The notes under the pieces: generated by a model
What the model saw: only the letters and a program-made list of their open reading frames with translations
Told to the model about the DNA's origin: nothing
Databases searched by the model: none
From: Deltaproteobacteria bacterium IMCC39146
GTDB lineage: Bacteria > Desulfobacterota > Desulfuromonadia > Desulfuromonadales > BM103
Assembly: GCA_030005635.1 (NCBI GenBank)
Contig: JARUHP010000027.1
Span: 1 to 47,673, forward strand
DNA length: 47,673 bases
Direction of reading: 5' to 3'
Shown: piece after piece, positions 16,542 to 24,099 of the stretch
Position numbering within the stretch: position 1 is the first letter of the stretch
Layout: the number at the start of each line of letters is the position of its first letter
Program-made: the position numbers and the translations under genes

Positions 16542-16606
16542 CACTCTGGTTGTGTGTTGTCTGTATTTTACAAAAGCTAGTCCTACAATCATGACCTGTG
16601 GAGATC

Positions 16607-17719
16607 ATGGTAAATCCTGGTAACAGTAAAAAAAGATTTTGCGTGATTGTCGCTCGGTTTGTTTTATCCGGAGTGCCGCTAGCACAAATCCGTCTGGCAC
16701 GTGCCCTGAGTGCGCGCGGATATGATGTCGACTTGATCGTGGGGTATGTTCCAGAGGGGTATTCCTTGCCTGAGATTGACGGAGTGCAGGTTATCAACCT
16801 TGAACGCCCTAGGGTCAGGAGCCTTCTCTTTCCGATCATCAGCTACCTGAAGAAATCCAGACCAATATCCGTATTTAGTGCAGAAGACCACCTTAACGTC
16901 ATAGTTCTCATCGCAGCGATTTTATCTAACTCGCGTACCCGCATCTCCGGATCATCCAGAGTTACTCCTTATGACACGTATTCAACCCAGTTCTTGAGCA
17001 AACGATGGATTCTGAAACAGTTGATGCGTGCCGTGATGTGGCGGGCAGATGTGTTGACTTGCGTTTCAAAAGAAATGGTGGAGCAGTACCGGAAAGTTTT
17101 TCGCAACCCGCCGCATCAATGTATTTACAATATCGTGGACACTGTTGATGCCCGTGAAAAGATGCGTGAAACTGTCGAGCACCCGTGGTTATCAGAGAGA
17201 AAAATCCCGGTCTGTGTCGCTGCCGGGCAATTGGGCCCCTGGAAGGGGTTTGGCTACCTGATTCATGCGATGAAACTTCTGCAAGACAAACGCCCTGTGC
17301 GTCTGCTCCTTTTGGGCGATGGCCCACAAAAAGAAGAGTTGACAGAGCTTGTTAAGCGGTTAGGGCTAGACGATGTTGTCAGTTTGCTGGGTAATGTACA
17401 AAATCCATTGAAATATTTTTTCCGGGCGGATATTTATGTCCTTTCGTCGCTTGTTGAGGGTCTTCCTAATGTCTTGGTTGAAGCCATGATGTGCGGGTGT
17501 ACCCCTGTTTCTACAAATTGCCCTACAGGCCCCTGCGAAGTCCTGCAGAATGGCAAATATGGTTACCTTGTCCCGCTGAAAGACCCTGCCGCCATGGCTG
17601 CGGCTATTGAGCATGCGATAAAATGTCCTTTCCCTGGGTCGCTTTTGGATGAAGCGGTCAAGCCTTTTGAAGAATCTCTGGTTGTTGACCAACATTTGGA
17701 AGCCCTGGGCCTATGTTGA
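16607..17719 (+). CDS. Family 4 (GT-B) glycosyltransferase
   Basis: A retaining GT-B enzyme of 370 residues. The N-terminal domain carries VLSGVPLAQIRLARAL. The C-terminal Rossmann domain starts near AGQLGPWKGF and has LLLGDGPQKEEL. The E-x7-E motif is in VEGLPNVLVEAM, and GPCEVL follows. ATG 16607 has GGAG a few bases upstream; a GTG at 16598 is an alternative. It is expected to transfer a sugar from a nucleotide donor to the growing lipid-linked repeat unit. Confidence 0.87.
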   Translation: MVNPGNSKKRFCVIVARFVLSGVPLAQIRLARALSARGYDVDLIVGYVPEGYSLPEIDGVQVINLERPRVRSLLFPIISYLKKSRPISVFSAEDHLNVIVLIAAILSNSRTRISGSSRVTPYDTYSTQFLSKRWILKQLMRAVMWRADVLTCVSKEMVEQYRKVFRNPPHQCIYNIVDTVDAREKMRETVEHPWLSERKIPVCVAAGQLGPWKGFGYLIHAMKLLQDKRPVRLLLLGDGPQKEELTELVKRLGLDDVVSLLGNVQNPLKYFFRADIYVLSSLVEGLPNVLVEAMMCGCTPVSTNCPTGPCEVLQNGKYGYLVPLKDPAAMAAAIEHAIKCPFPGSLLDEAVKPFEESLVVDQHLEALGLC

Positions 17720-17781
17720 AAGGCATTCACCAAAGAACTCTCTGTATGTAAATGTAAGATCTAGGTAGCACAGGTGGCCAT

Positions 17782-18897
17782 TTGAATATTGTATTTGCAA
17801 TCAAGGCTCTTGGTAGTCAAGGAGGTGGTGCAGAACGCGTGCTTGTTGATGTCGTTTCAGGCCTCACTCGTCGTGGTCACAGAATTACTATCATTTCGAG
17901 TGATCCTGAAGGGAAAGAATCTTACTATCCTGTAAATGATATGATTCAGAGAGTTAATCTCGGGATCGGAAACATTGGGGGTAAGTCTAATCTCTCTGAT
18001 GTTGTACGGAGAATGATCAACTTTCGTCGTGCGATTGCCAAAATAAACCCAGACATTGTTGTTGCATTCATGCATAGCACTTATTTACCGTTTGGCATGG
18101 CGTTAATAGGCTCGCGGATACCCATGATCGCGAGCGAGCATATTGGCCCTGAGCACTATAGGAACAGGTTGCTGGAAAGGGCTCTTTTACTCCTGACGCC
18201 ATTGATCGCTTCAAGAGTCACAGTTGTGTCGGAGCAGATATCGCTTTCTTTTAACTGGTGGCTGAGGCGTCGCATGATGGTGATCCCCAATCCTCTCTCT
18301 GGTTCCGTCAGAAAAAGATTGCCTGATTTCGATTTAGATTCGGACCGCACCAAAATTCTTCTTTCCGTTGGCAGGCTGGCACCCCAAAAGAATCAACAAT
18401 GCCTGATTGCAGCGTTTGCGGAAATTTCTTCTCATTTCCCAAATTGGAAGCTCCGGATTGTCGGGGAGGGTGAGCTACGGCGTGTCCTGGAAAAGCAGGT
18501 GCTCGACTTAGGTCTAGCGGATAAAGTTGAGTTGCCTGGTGCAATTGCCGACGTGAGCAAAGAATATGCCTGTGCAGATATTTTTGTTCTGCCATCTACC
18601 TACGAAAGCTTTGGTCTTACAACGGCTGAGGCTCTTTTGCACGGGCTGCCTGCGGTTGGTTTTGCTGACTGCCCTGGCACCAATAAACTTATCCGACACA
18701 AAGAGAATGGTATATTAGTCTCCGGGCCAGATAAAACTCTGGAATTGGCATCGTCATTAGGCGAATTGATGGCGAATCCTGATGAACGAAAGAAACTTTC
18801 AAATGCATCAACGGAAGAGCTGGAACGCATGTTTAATATCGATACAGTTCTTGATCGTTGGGAAGGGCTTATCAGTGATGTTGCCAGCAATCGCTGA
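17782..18897 (+). CDS. Family 4 (GT-B) glycosyltransferase
   Basis: A 371-residue GT4 enzyme of the GalNAc/Gal transferase type. It opens NIVFAIKALGSQGGGAERVL, with the glycine-rich loop typical of this group. The second domain carries LLSVGRLAPQKNQ, VGEGELRRVLE and E-x7-E in ESFGLTTAEAL. The start is TTG 17782, supported by AGGTGG 8 bases upstream; no in-frame ATG exists nearby. It probably adds a hexose or HexNAc in the middle of the repeat unit. Confidence 0.87.
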   Translation: MNIVFAIKALGSQGGGAERVLVDVVSGLTRRGHRITIISSDPEGKESYYPVNDMIQRVNLGIGNIGGKSNLSDVVRRMINFRRAIAKINPDIVVAFMHSTYLPFGMALIGSRIPMIASEHIGPEHYRNRLLERALLLLTPLIASRVTVVSEQISLSFNWWLRRRMMVIPNPLSGSVRKRLPDFDLDSDRTKILLSVGRLAPQKNQQCLIAAFAEISSHFPNWKLRIVGEGELRRVLEKQVLDLGLADKVELPGAIADVSKEYACADIFVLPSTYESFGLTTAEALLHGLPAVGFADCPGTNKLIRHKENGILVSGPDKTLELASSLGELMANPDERKKLSNASTEELERMFNIDTVLDRWEGLISDVASNR

Positions 18898-18944
18898 CAA
18901 GTTAATTGTTCAGCTAAGGTCGCGGTAACCCATGAAAGACCTTT

Positions 18945-20132
18945 ATGGTTAATCAAATTAGTACAATCGACGGCATTCTCTATGACTTGCCGAATTTGAT
19001 TTTTTGCATTGTGTCCGCTTTCATGCTGTCAAAGTGGTCCGGTGTTAAGCGGCACAGCTTTGTCTATATTGTTTTTTTGTGTTTCGTACCGTTTTTCTTG
19101 AATGATGTATTGTTTAGCGCACACTACCTGCCAGACCAATTCAAGTACTGGAACAATGTTAAGCTGATACGAGAGTTTAATTTTGAGGCAATCAGGGCTA
19201 AAAGGGACATTGTTGAGTATGCCTCATGGATGCTTTCGCTGATACCTCTACCGTATGTGGAAACAGTCAGAAGCCTGGGCTTTTTCAACAAGTTTCTTTA
19301 TCTGGTGATGTTCTATGCCTTTTGTAAGAAAAACGTATTCACTGAAAAATCATATAAATTCTTCCTTTTTTATCCTTCGTTGATTCTCTACACCTCGTTA
19401 AGTCTCAGAGATACTCTTGTCCTTCTTTTTATGTCGCTGGGCTTGTACTACGTCGTCAATGGACGCATTGTTAAGGCGTCATTATTTACTCTGCCTCTAT
19501 ATCTGATAAAGATGCAAAATTTTTATATTCAGGCAATTTTTATCTCAATCTATTATTTTATGAATGTTTACAAACAGGGGATTTCAAAAAGAAACTCGTT
19601 ATTCATCTTTGGAGCAATTTATGGTCTGCTGATTTTAGTCTTCCCAATTGCTATACCGATCATCAACGAGAATCGAACGTCAATGTTTGTTGAGGATGGT
19701 GGGAAAGTTGCCGATGTGGTTCTGATTGGTGGCCTGGGGGATTTTTTGCGGGAAGGGCTAACTAGTGGGCTCTATTTTCTCGTCAAGCCGTTACCTTGGG
19801 AAACTGAAAATACTTTGCAGCTAGTCCAATCCGTTGAGAATGTTTTCGTGCTGTGTTTTATCGTTTACGTGATAAATCAGTGCGCGAAATATGACTTGAA
19901 CCGCGCTCTCTTTTGGGTCTTATATCTTTTTACCTCTTGTTCTATCTATGGTCTAGTGGTGTTTAATTATGGCTCCGCTGCACGTTACCGTTTTCCCTTT
20001 GTCGTAATCTTTATAACGTTCATCCTTTTTGATACGTACAGAAATAAATATTCAAAGCGGGATGCAACCCAGGATTCTCATCGTCTGAAAAGCGTTGTCC
20101 ACCCTAGATCATTACGAGACAAAAGAATCTAG
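18945..20132 (+). CDS. wzy: Wzy-like polysaccharide polymerase (EpsG/O-antigen polymerase type)
   Basis: A 395-residue polytopic protein with about ten hydrophobic segments and a short charged tail. It contains SLSLRDTLVLLFMSLGLYY, the 'SLRD' motif shared by EpsG and related Wzy polymerases. It would polymerise repeat units in the periplasm after Wzx flipping. Polymerases are poorly conserved, so the call rests on topology, the motif and position. The locus has a flippase, chain-length regulators and no other polymerase candidate. The next gene starts one base after its stop. Confidence 0.75.
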   Translation: MVNQISTIDGILYDLPNLIFCIVSAFMLSKWSGVKRHSFVYIVFLCFVPFFLNDVLFSAHYLPDQFKYWNNVKLIREFNFEAIRAKRDIVEYASWMLSLIPLPYVETVRSLGFFNKFLYLVMFYAFCKKNVFTEKSYKFFLFYPSLILYTSLSLRDTLVLLFMSLGLYYVVNGRIVKASLFTLPLYLIKMQNFYIQAIFISIYYFMNVYKQGISKRNSLFIFGAIYGLLILVFPIAIPIINENRTSMFVEDGGKVADVVLIGGLGDFLREGLTSGLYFLVKPLPWETENTLQLVQSVENVFVLCFIVYVINQCAKYDLNRALFWVLYLFTSCSIYGLVVFNYGSAARYRFPFVVIFITFILFDTYRNKYSKRDATQDSHRLKSVVHPRSLRDKRI

Positions 20133-20133
20133 T

Positions 20134-22092
20134 ATGTGCGGATTTTCCGGAATCATAACTAATCGATATCAAACAGATCGAGCAGCCTTAAACCAAACGG
20201 TTGAAAGGATGGCCCAGACTCTCCATCACCGTGGCCCGGACTCCGGTGGTGTTTGGTCTGACGAATCCCGCTCTTTTGCCATGAGCCATCGTCGGCTGTC
20301 GATTATTGATTTGTCTGAAGAAGGCCATCAGCCGATGCTTTCTGCTGATGGTCGCTATGTCATATCTTTCAACGGAGAGATTTATAACTTTCCTGCGTTG
20401 CGTAAAGATCTCGAAGGGGTAGGGCATACTTTCCGTGGTCACTCAGACACAGAAGTTCTGTTAGCGGCTATTGTTGAGTATGGTGTTGATTCAACACTGT
20501 CAAAACTCAATGGCATGTTTGCTTTTGCACTATGGGACCGTGAAGAGAAAATCCTTTCTCTGGTACGTGATCGTTTGGGCAAAAAACCTCTCTACTTCGG
20601 CTGGGTTGATGGGGCTTTTGTTTTTGGTTCAGAGCTGAAAGCTTTAAAGGCCTATCCGGGTTTTTCAAACGACATCAATCGACAAGCTCTATCACTCTTT
20701 CTCCGCCATAATTGCATTCCTGCACCTTATTCCATTTACCAGAACATTTATAAGCTCCCGCCAGGAACTTGTCTTAACCTAACGGAAAGCCTTGCAACCA
20801 AAGCATCTTGTTATGAAGATGTTTCAGGAGAAATCCGTCCTTATTGGTCGGCCATACAAGTGTGTGGAGCCGGTCTTGCGAACGTGTCCTCTGATTCAGC
20901 AGAAACTCTTGAAGAACAACTGGATTGTTTGTTGCGCGACGCAGTTTCGAGTCGGATGATCTCGGATGTGCCGTTGGGTGCCTTCCTTTCTGGTGGCATC
21001 GATTCCTCCCTGGTGGTTGCTCTGATGCAGACGCAGTCTGATCGTCCTGTGAAAACATTCACGATTGGATTTGAAGCGACAGCGCACAACGAGGCAGAAG
21101 ATGCTGAGCGTGTTGCAAGGCATCTGGGTACTGAGCACCACGAACTTTACCTGTCTCCGCAGGATGTGCTGGATGCCGTTCCCAGACTCCCGGTTTTGTA
21201 TGATGAACCATTTGCCGATTCTTCTCAAATACCGACCTATCTTGTGTCAAAATTCGCTAGAGAGCATGTAACAGTGGCGCTCTCAGGCGATGGAGGTGAT
21301 GAGCTTTTCGGAGGGTATAATCGATACAGTTGGGCTCCTGAAATCTGGAAGAAAATGAGTTTATGGCCAACTCCTGTCAGGGCGGCTGTTGCGATCTTGC
21401 TTGAGGCGATTCCGCCAAAGGCTTGGCCCCGATTGTTATCTCTTCTGAAGATTAATCACCGTACGCCTGCTGATAAGATTCTGAAACTTGCAAACGTTCT
21501 GAAAGCTTCTGGACCAGGTGAAATTTACAAAACATTAGTGTCACATTGGGATAGCCCGGGTGAAGTCGTCATTGATGGGCGAGAACCACTGACTCATCTC
21601 ATCAATGCAGATAAAATTATCAATGGATTGGGCTTTGTCGAAGGAATGATGTGCCTCGACCAGACGACCTTTCTGCCGGATGATATTTTGACCAAAGTTG
21701 ATCGGGCAACCATGGGCGTGAGTCTTGAGGCCCGTACACCTCTGCTCGATTATCGTGTTGCAGAGTTTGCAGCAAGACTTCCTCTAGCTCTTAAGGTCAA
21801 TAATCGGCAAGGAAAATATTTATTACGCAAGGTCCTTGATCGCTACGTACCGAGAGAATTGATTGAGCGGCCGAAGATGGGATTTGAATTGCCTATCTCT
21901 GACTGGTTGAGAGGCCCGCTCCGCGATTGGGCGGAAGCGTTGCTTAGTGAAGCCAGACTCAAAGATGAAGGGTACTTTTACCCTGGGTTGATACGTCAAA
22001 GATGGGTAGAGCACCTTGCCGGCAAACGCAACTGGCAGTTTCATCTCTGGGATATTTTGATGTTCCAGGCCTGGCGGGATGAATATAGATGA
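20134..22092 (+). CDS. asnB: Glutamine-dependent amidotransferase, asparagine synthase (AsnB/WbpS) family
   Basis: A 652-residue protein with an N-terminal class II glutaminase domain and a C-terminal ATP-pyrophosphatase domain. ATG 20134 must be the start because it leaves Cys2 (MCGFSGI) as the N-terminal nucleophile; longer frames would bury it. The synthetase domain has the PP-loop LSGGIDSSL near residue 290 and SGDGGDELFGGY. In polysaccharide loci such enzymes amidate uronic acids, as WbpS does in Pseudomonas O6. With tviB and tviC here, the natural substrate is a GalNAcA-type residue. A lasso-type cyclase is less likely because the glutaminase site is intact. Confidence 0.88.
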   Translation: MCGFSGIITNRYQTDRAALNQTVERMAQTLHHRGPDSGGVWSDESRSFAMSHRRLSIIDLSEEGHQPMLSADGRYVISFNGEIYNFPALRKDLEGVGHTFRGHSDTEVLLAAIVEYGVDSTLSKLNGMFAFALWDREEKILSLVRDRLGKKPLYFGWVDGAFVFGSELKALKAYPGFSNDINRQALSLFLRHNCIPAPYSIYQNIYKLPPGTCLNLTESLATKASCYEDVSGEIRPYWSAIQVCGAGLANVSSDSAETLEEQLDCLLRDAVSSRMISDVPLGAFLSGGIDSSLVVALMQTQSDRPVKTFTIGFEATAHNEAEDAERVARHLGTEHHELYLSPQDVLDAVPRLPVLYDEPFADSSQIPTYLVSKFAREHVTVALSGDGGDELFGGYNRYSWAPEIWKKMSLWPTPVRAAVAILLEAIPPKAWPRLLSLLKINHRTPADKILKLANVLKASGPGEIYKTLVSHWDSPGEVVIDGREPLTHLINADKIINGLGFVEGMMCLDQTTFLPDDILTKVDRATMGVSLEARTPLLDYRVAEFAARLPLALKVNNRQGKYLLRKVLDRYVPRELIERPKMGFELPISDWLRGPLRDWAEALLSEARLKDEGYFYPGLIRQRWVEHLAGKRNWQFHLWDILMFQAWRDEYR

Positions 22093-22100
22093 AAATGATT
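22063..22100 (+). repeat. Left copy of a 38-bp imperfect direct repeat flanking the toxin-antitoxin pair
   Basis: This segment matches 22854-22891 at 32 of 38 positions by hand alignment. It spans the asnB stop and an ATG (22089) that overlaps that stop. The right copy carries the start of the glycosyltransferase at 22880. Confidence 0.7.
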
Positions 22101-22115
22101 TGCAATGATATGTAT

Positions 22116-22144
22116 TTGACAACATATGTTATGGAGGGCATAGT
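22116..22144 (+). promoter_or_regulatory. Candidate promoter with palindromic operator for the toxin-antitoxin pair
   Basis: TTGACA at 22116-22121 and CATAGT at 22139-22144 are 17 bases apart. The spacer holds AACATATGTT (22121-22130), a perfect palindrome suited to an HTH antitoxin dimer. GGAGGG at 22133-22138 is the likely ribosome-binding site for the toxin. It lies within the spacer, so a transcript from this promoter would lack it; the true start may be further upstream. Confidence 0.5.
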
Positions 22145-22150
22145 TAGATT

Positions 22151-22537
22151 ATGTTATGGAATGTTATATTTTGCGATGAATTCGATGTTGAGTTTCAGCT
22201 GATGGTGGAGGGGCTTCAGGACGAGTTGCTTGCGCATGCGCTTTTGCTGCACGAATTTGGCCCAGATCTTGGTCGCCCAGCGGTCGATACACTTAAAGGG
22301 TCGAAGTACCCTAACATGAAGGAGCTCCGCTTTAATTGGGAGGGGGAGGTTTGGCGCGTGGCCTTTGCATTTGATCCAAAACGCCAGGCGGTTTTGTTGG
22401 TTAGTGGTGATAAGGCTGGTGCTAATCAGAAGCGTTTTTATAAACGGCTTATCAGGATTGCAGATGAGCGATATCTCAAACACCTGACAGAGCATACTGC
22501 ATCAAGGGCAGCAGAGAAGGGAGGGCGACATGGCTAG
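22151..22537 (+). CDS. higB: RelE/HigB-like type II toxin (phage Gp49-like family)
   Basis: A 128-residue protein of the RelE superfamily Gp49-like branch. Landmarks are GPDLGRPAVDTLKGSKYPNMKELRF, shown here as two parts: the substrate loop GPDLGRP and the core NMKELRF. VWRVAFAFDPKRQAVLL and KRFYKRLIRIAD follow. Such toxins cleave mRNA at the ribosome. The gene lies toxin-first, the HigBA order, and overlaps the antitoxin start by 8 bases. It interrupts the otherwise tight polysaccharide operon and is flanked by a direct repeat, which marks it as an insertion. Confidence 0.88.
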   Translation: MLWNVIFCDEFDVEFQLMVEGLQDELLAHALLLHEFGPDLGRPAVDTLKGSKYPNMKELRFNWEGEVWRVAFAFDPKRQAVLLVSGDKAGANQKRFYKRLIRIADERYLKHLTEHTASRAAEKGGRHG

Positions 22538-22841
22538 AAATCTTGATCAAGTATTGAATAAACTGCCTGCCTCCAGGCGGTTGAAAATAGAAGAGCGAGT
22601 TGCGGAGTTGGCAACGCTGAAAGATTTGCGTCAGGCAATGAAGAAAACACAAGTGGAGTTGGCTGCTGCTTTGGATATTGGGCAGGACGGTGTTTCTCGT
22701 CTTGAAAAACGCAGCGATATGCTCCTCTCAACTCTGCGCAGTTATGTGGAGGCGATGGGGGGAAACCTCGAACTTGTCGCTCGTTTTCCTAATCGACCGC
22801 CAGTGATTATTGATCATCTTTCTGACAAACCTGCCAAGTGA
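22530..22841 (+). CDS. higA: XRE-family antitoxin (HigA-like)
   Basis: A 103-residue helix-turn-helix protein. The DNA-binding region lies near residues 35-65 (KKTQVELAAALDIGQDGVSR followed by LEKRSDM). A VEAMGGNLELVARF strand typical of this antitoxin group comes next. It should bind and neutralise the toxin and repress the operon, probably through the palindrome at 22121-22130. Translational coupling to the toxin is indicated by the 8-base overlap and by GGGAGGGCG just upstream. Confidence 0.9.
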   Translation: MARNLDQVLNKLPASRRLKIEERVAELATLKDLRQAMKKTQVELAAALDIGQDGVSRLEKRSDMLLSTLRSYVEAMGGNLELVARFPNRPPVIIDHLSDKPAK

Positions 22842-22853
22842 GGTCATTTGTTA

Positions 22854-22891
22854 TTTCAGGCCGGGTTGGATGAATGTAGATGAAAATCATT
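22854..22891 (+). repeat. Right copy of the 38-bp imperfect direct repeat
   Basis: Matches 22063-22100 with six differences. It supplies the start codon and first codons of the glycosyltransferase at 22880, so it looks like a regenerated operon junction. Confidence 0.7.
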
Positions 22892-24022
22892 CTCTTCGCA
22901 AATACCGACTGGTATCTCTACAATTTTCGCTTGGCACTGGCCAAATGCCTGCGTGACGAAGGGTGGGATGTGCTTCTGGTTTCACCTCCGGGAGAGTATG
23001 GCGAACGATTGTGTGAATTAGGCTTTCGCTGGATTTCAATGCCGTTTTCTACCCGCAGTTCCAATCCTTTTCATGATTTTTCTTTGCTCAATAAATTGGT
23101 CAAGCTCTACCGCCAGGAACAACCGCAAATCGTCCATCATTTCACCATTAAGTGTGTCCTCTACGGAAGTATTGCTGCCAAGCTGGCCGGCGGAATCAAA
23201 ATCGTCAATGCTGTGACTGGGTTAGGTCATATTTTCACAGATACCAGATTGAAGGCCAAACTACTCAGGCCTTTTGTGAAAGGTCTTTATCGGTTGGCGC
23301 TCGGCGGTGATGAGGTGCGGACTGTTTTTCAGAATAGCGAAGATCGTGACACATTTCTCAATTGGGGTCTGGTCGCTAAGGAGCAAACCATTCTGATCCG
23401 TGGCTCCGGGGTTGATGTGGGGAAGTTCGCGGGGCGCGGGACGCGGGACGCGGGGCGAGAAACAATCAAATTGCTTTTTGCTTCTCGTTTGTTGCGCGAG
23501 AAGGGAGTTTTTGAGCTTCTTGAGGCTTTTAAGGTCCTTCGGAAAGGCGGGCATGATTCTGAACTTCTCATCGCTGGAGACCTTTATCCAGAGAATCCGT
23601 CCTCGTTATCTGATGAGGATATTAAGTCTTTCGAAGCTATCGAGGGCATTACTTATCTTGGCCATTTTGATGGTATGCGGAGCTTGCTGAGCGATTGTGA
23701 TGTTGTTGTTCTCCCCTCGTATGCCGAGGGAACCCCGAGGATTTTGATCGAGGCGGCGGCAATGGAGTTGCCGATCGTGGCAACTGATATTGCAGGATGC
23801 CGTGGCTTGGTTATGGATGGTGTGAATGGTTTCCTTGTGCCGGTTAAGAGTGTTGAGCCGCTTGCTGATGCGCTGCAAAAACTTATTGTTGATTTCGATC
23901 TTAGACAACGAATGGGCAGAGCAGGGCGGCAGATTGTACTGGCGAGCTTTGACCAACAAAGTGTCAATACAAAGACAGTGGATGTTTATCACGAGTTGAT
24001 ATCGGTGGCGCGTGACGTATAG
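22880..24022 (+). CDS. Family 4 glycosyltransferase (PglA/CapM-like)
   Basis: A 380-residue GT-B enzyme. It starts MKIILFANTDWYLYNFRLAL, as in PglA-type transferases that add HexNAc to an undecaprenyl-PP-linked amino sugar. Further landmarks are NAVTGLGHIF near residue 115, LLFASRLLREKGVFE, and E-x7-E in AEGTPRILIEAA. Because it sits next to the initiating transferase it probably makes the second-sugar linkage. A five- to six-word heptad array (23425-23466) is translated within it as the loop FAGRGTRDAGRETIK. The loop lies between the two Rossmann domains, just before the second domain's first strand. Confidence 0.88.
   Translation: MKIILFANTDWYLYNFRLALAKCLRDEGWDVLLVSPPGEYGERLCELGFRWISMPFSTRSSNPFHDFSLLNKLVKLYRQEQPQIVHHFTIKCVLYGSIAAKLAGGIKIVNAVTGLGHIFTDTRLKAKLLRPFVKGLYRLALGGDEVRTVFQNSEDRDTFLNWGLVAKEQTILIRGSGVDVGKFAGRGTRDAGRETIKLLFASRLLREKGVFELLEAFKVLRKGGHDSELLIAGDLYPENPSSLSDEDIKSFEAIEGITYLGHFDGMRSLLSDCDVVVLPSYAEGTPRILIEAAAMELPIVATDIAGCRGLVMDGVNGFLVPVKSVEPLADALQKLIVDFDLRQRMGRAGRQIVLASFDQQSVNTKTVDVYHELISVARDV
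23425..23466. repeat. Heptad array inside the glycosyltransferase gene
   Basis: GTTCGCG, GGGCGCG, GGACGCG, GGACGCG, GGGCGAG, AAACAAT in register. The GGACGCG word is the same as in the array left of IVP copy 2. It is translated in frame and falls in the interdomain linker. Confidence 0.75.
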
Positions 24023-24065
24023 CGTGAAACTCGTTTCAATCTCCCTGTGAATATGTGCTAAATTG

Positions 24066-24093
24066 CCCTTTACCCTTAACCCTTAACCCGGTT
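24066..24093. repeat. Short heptad array before the initiating transferase
   Basis: CCCTTTA, CCCTTAA, CCCTTAA, CCCGGTT in register, ending 6 bases before the ATG at 24100. It occupies the place of a ribosome-binding site. Confidence 0.65.
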
Positions 24094-24099
24094 GATTCA

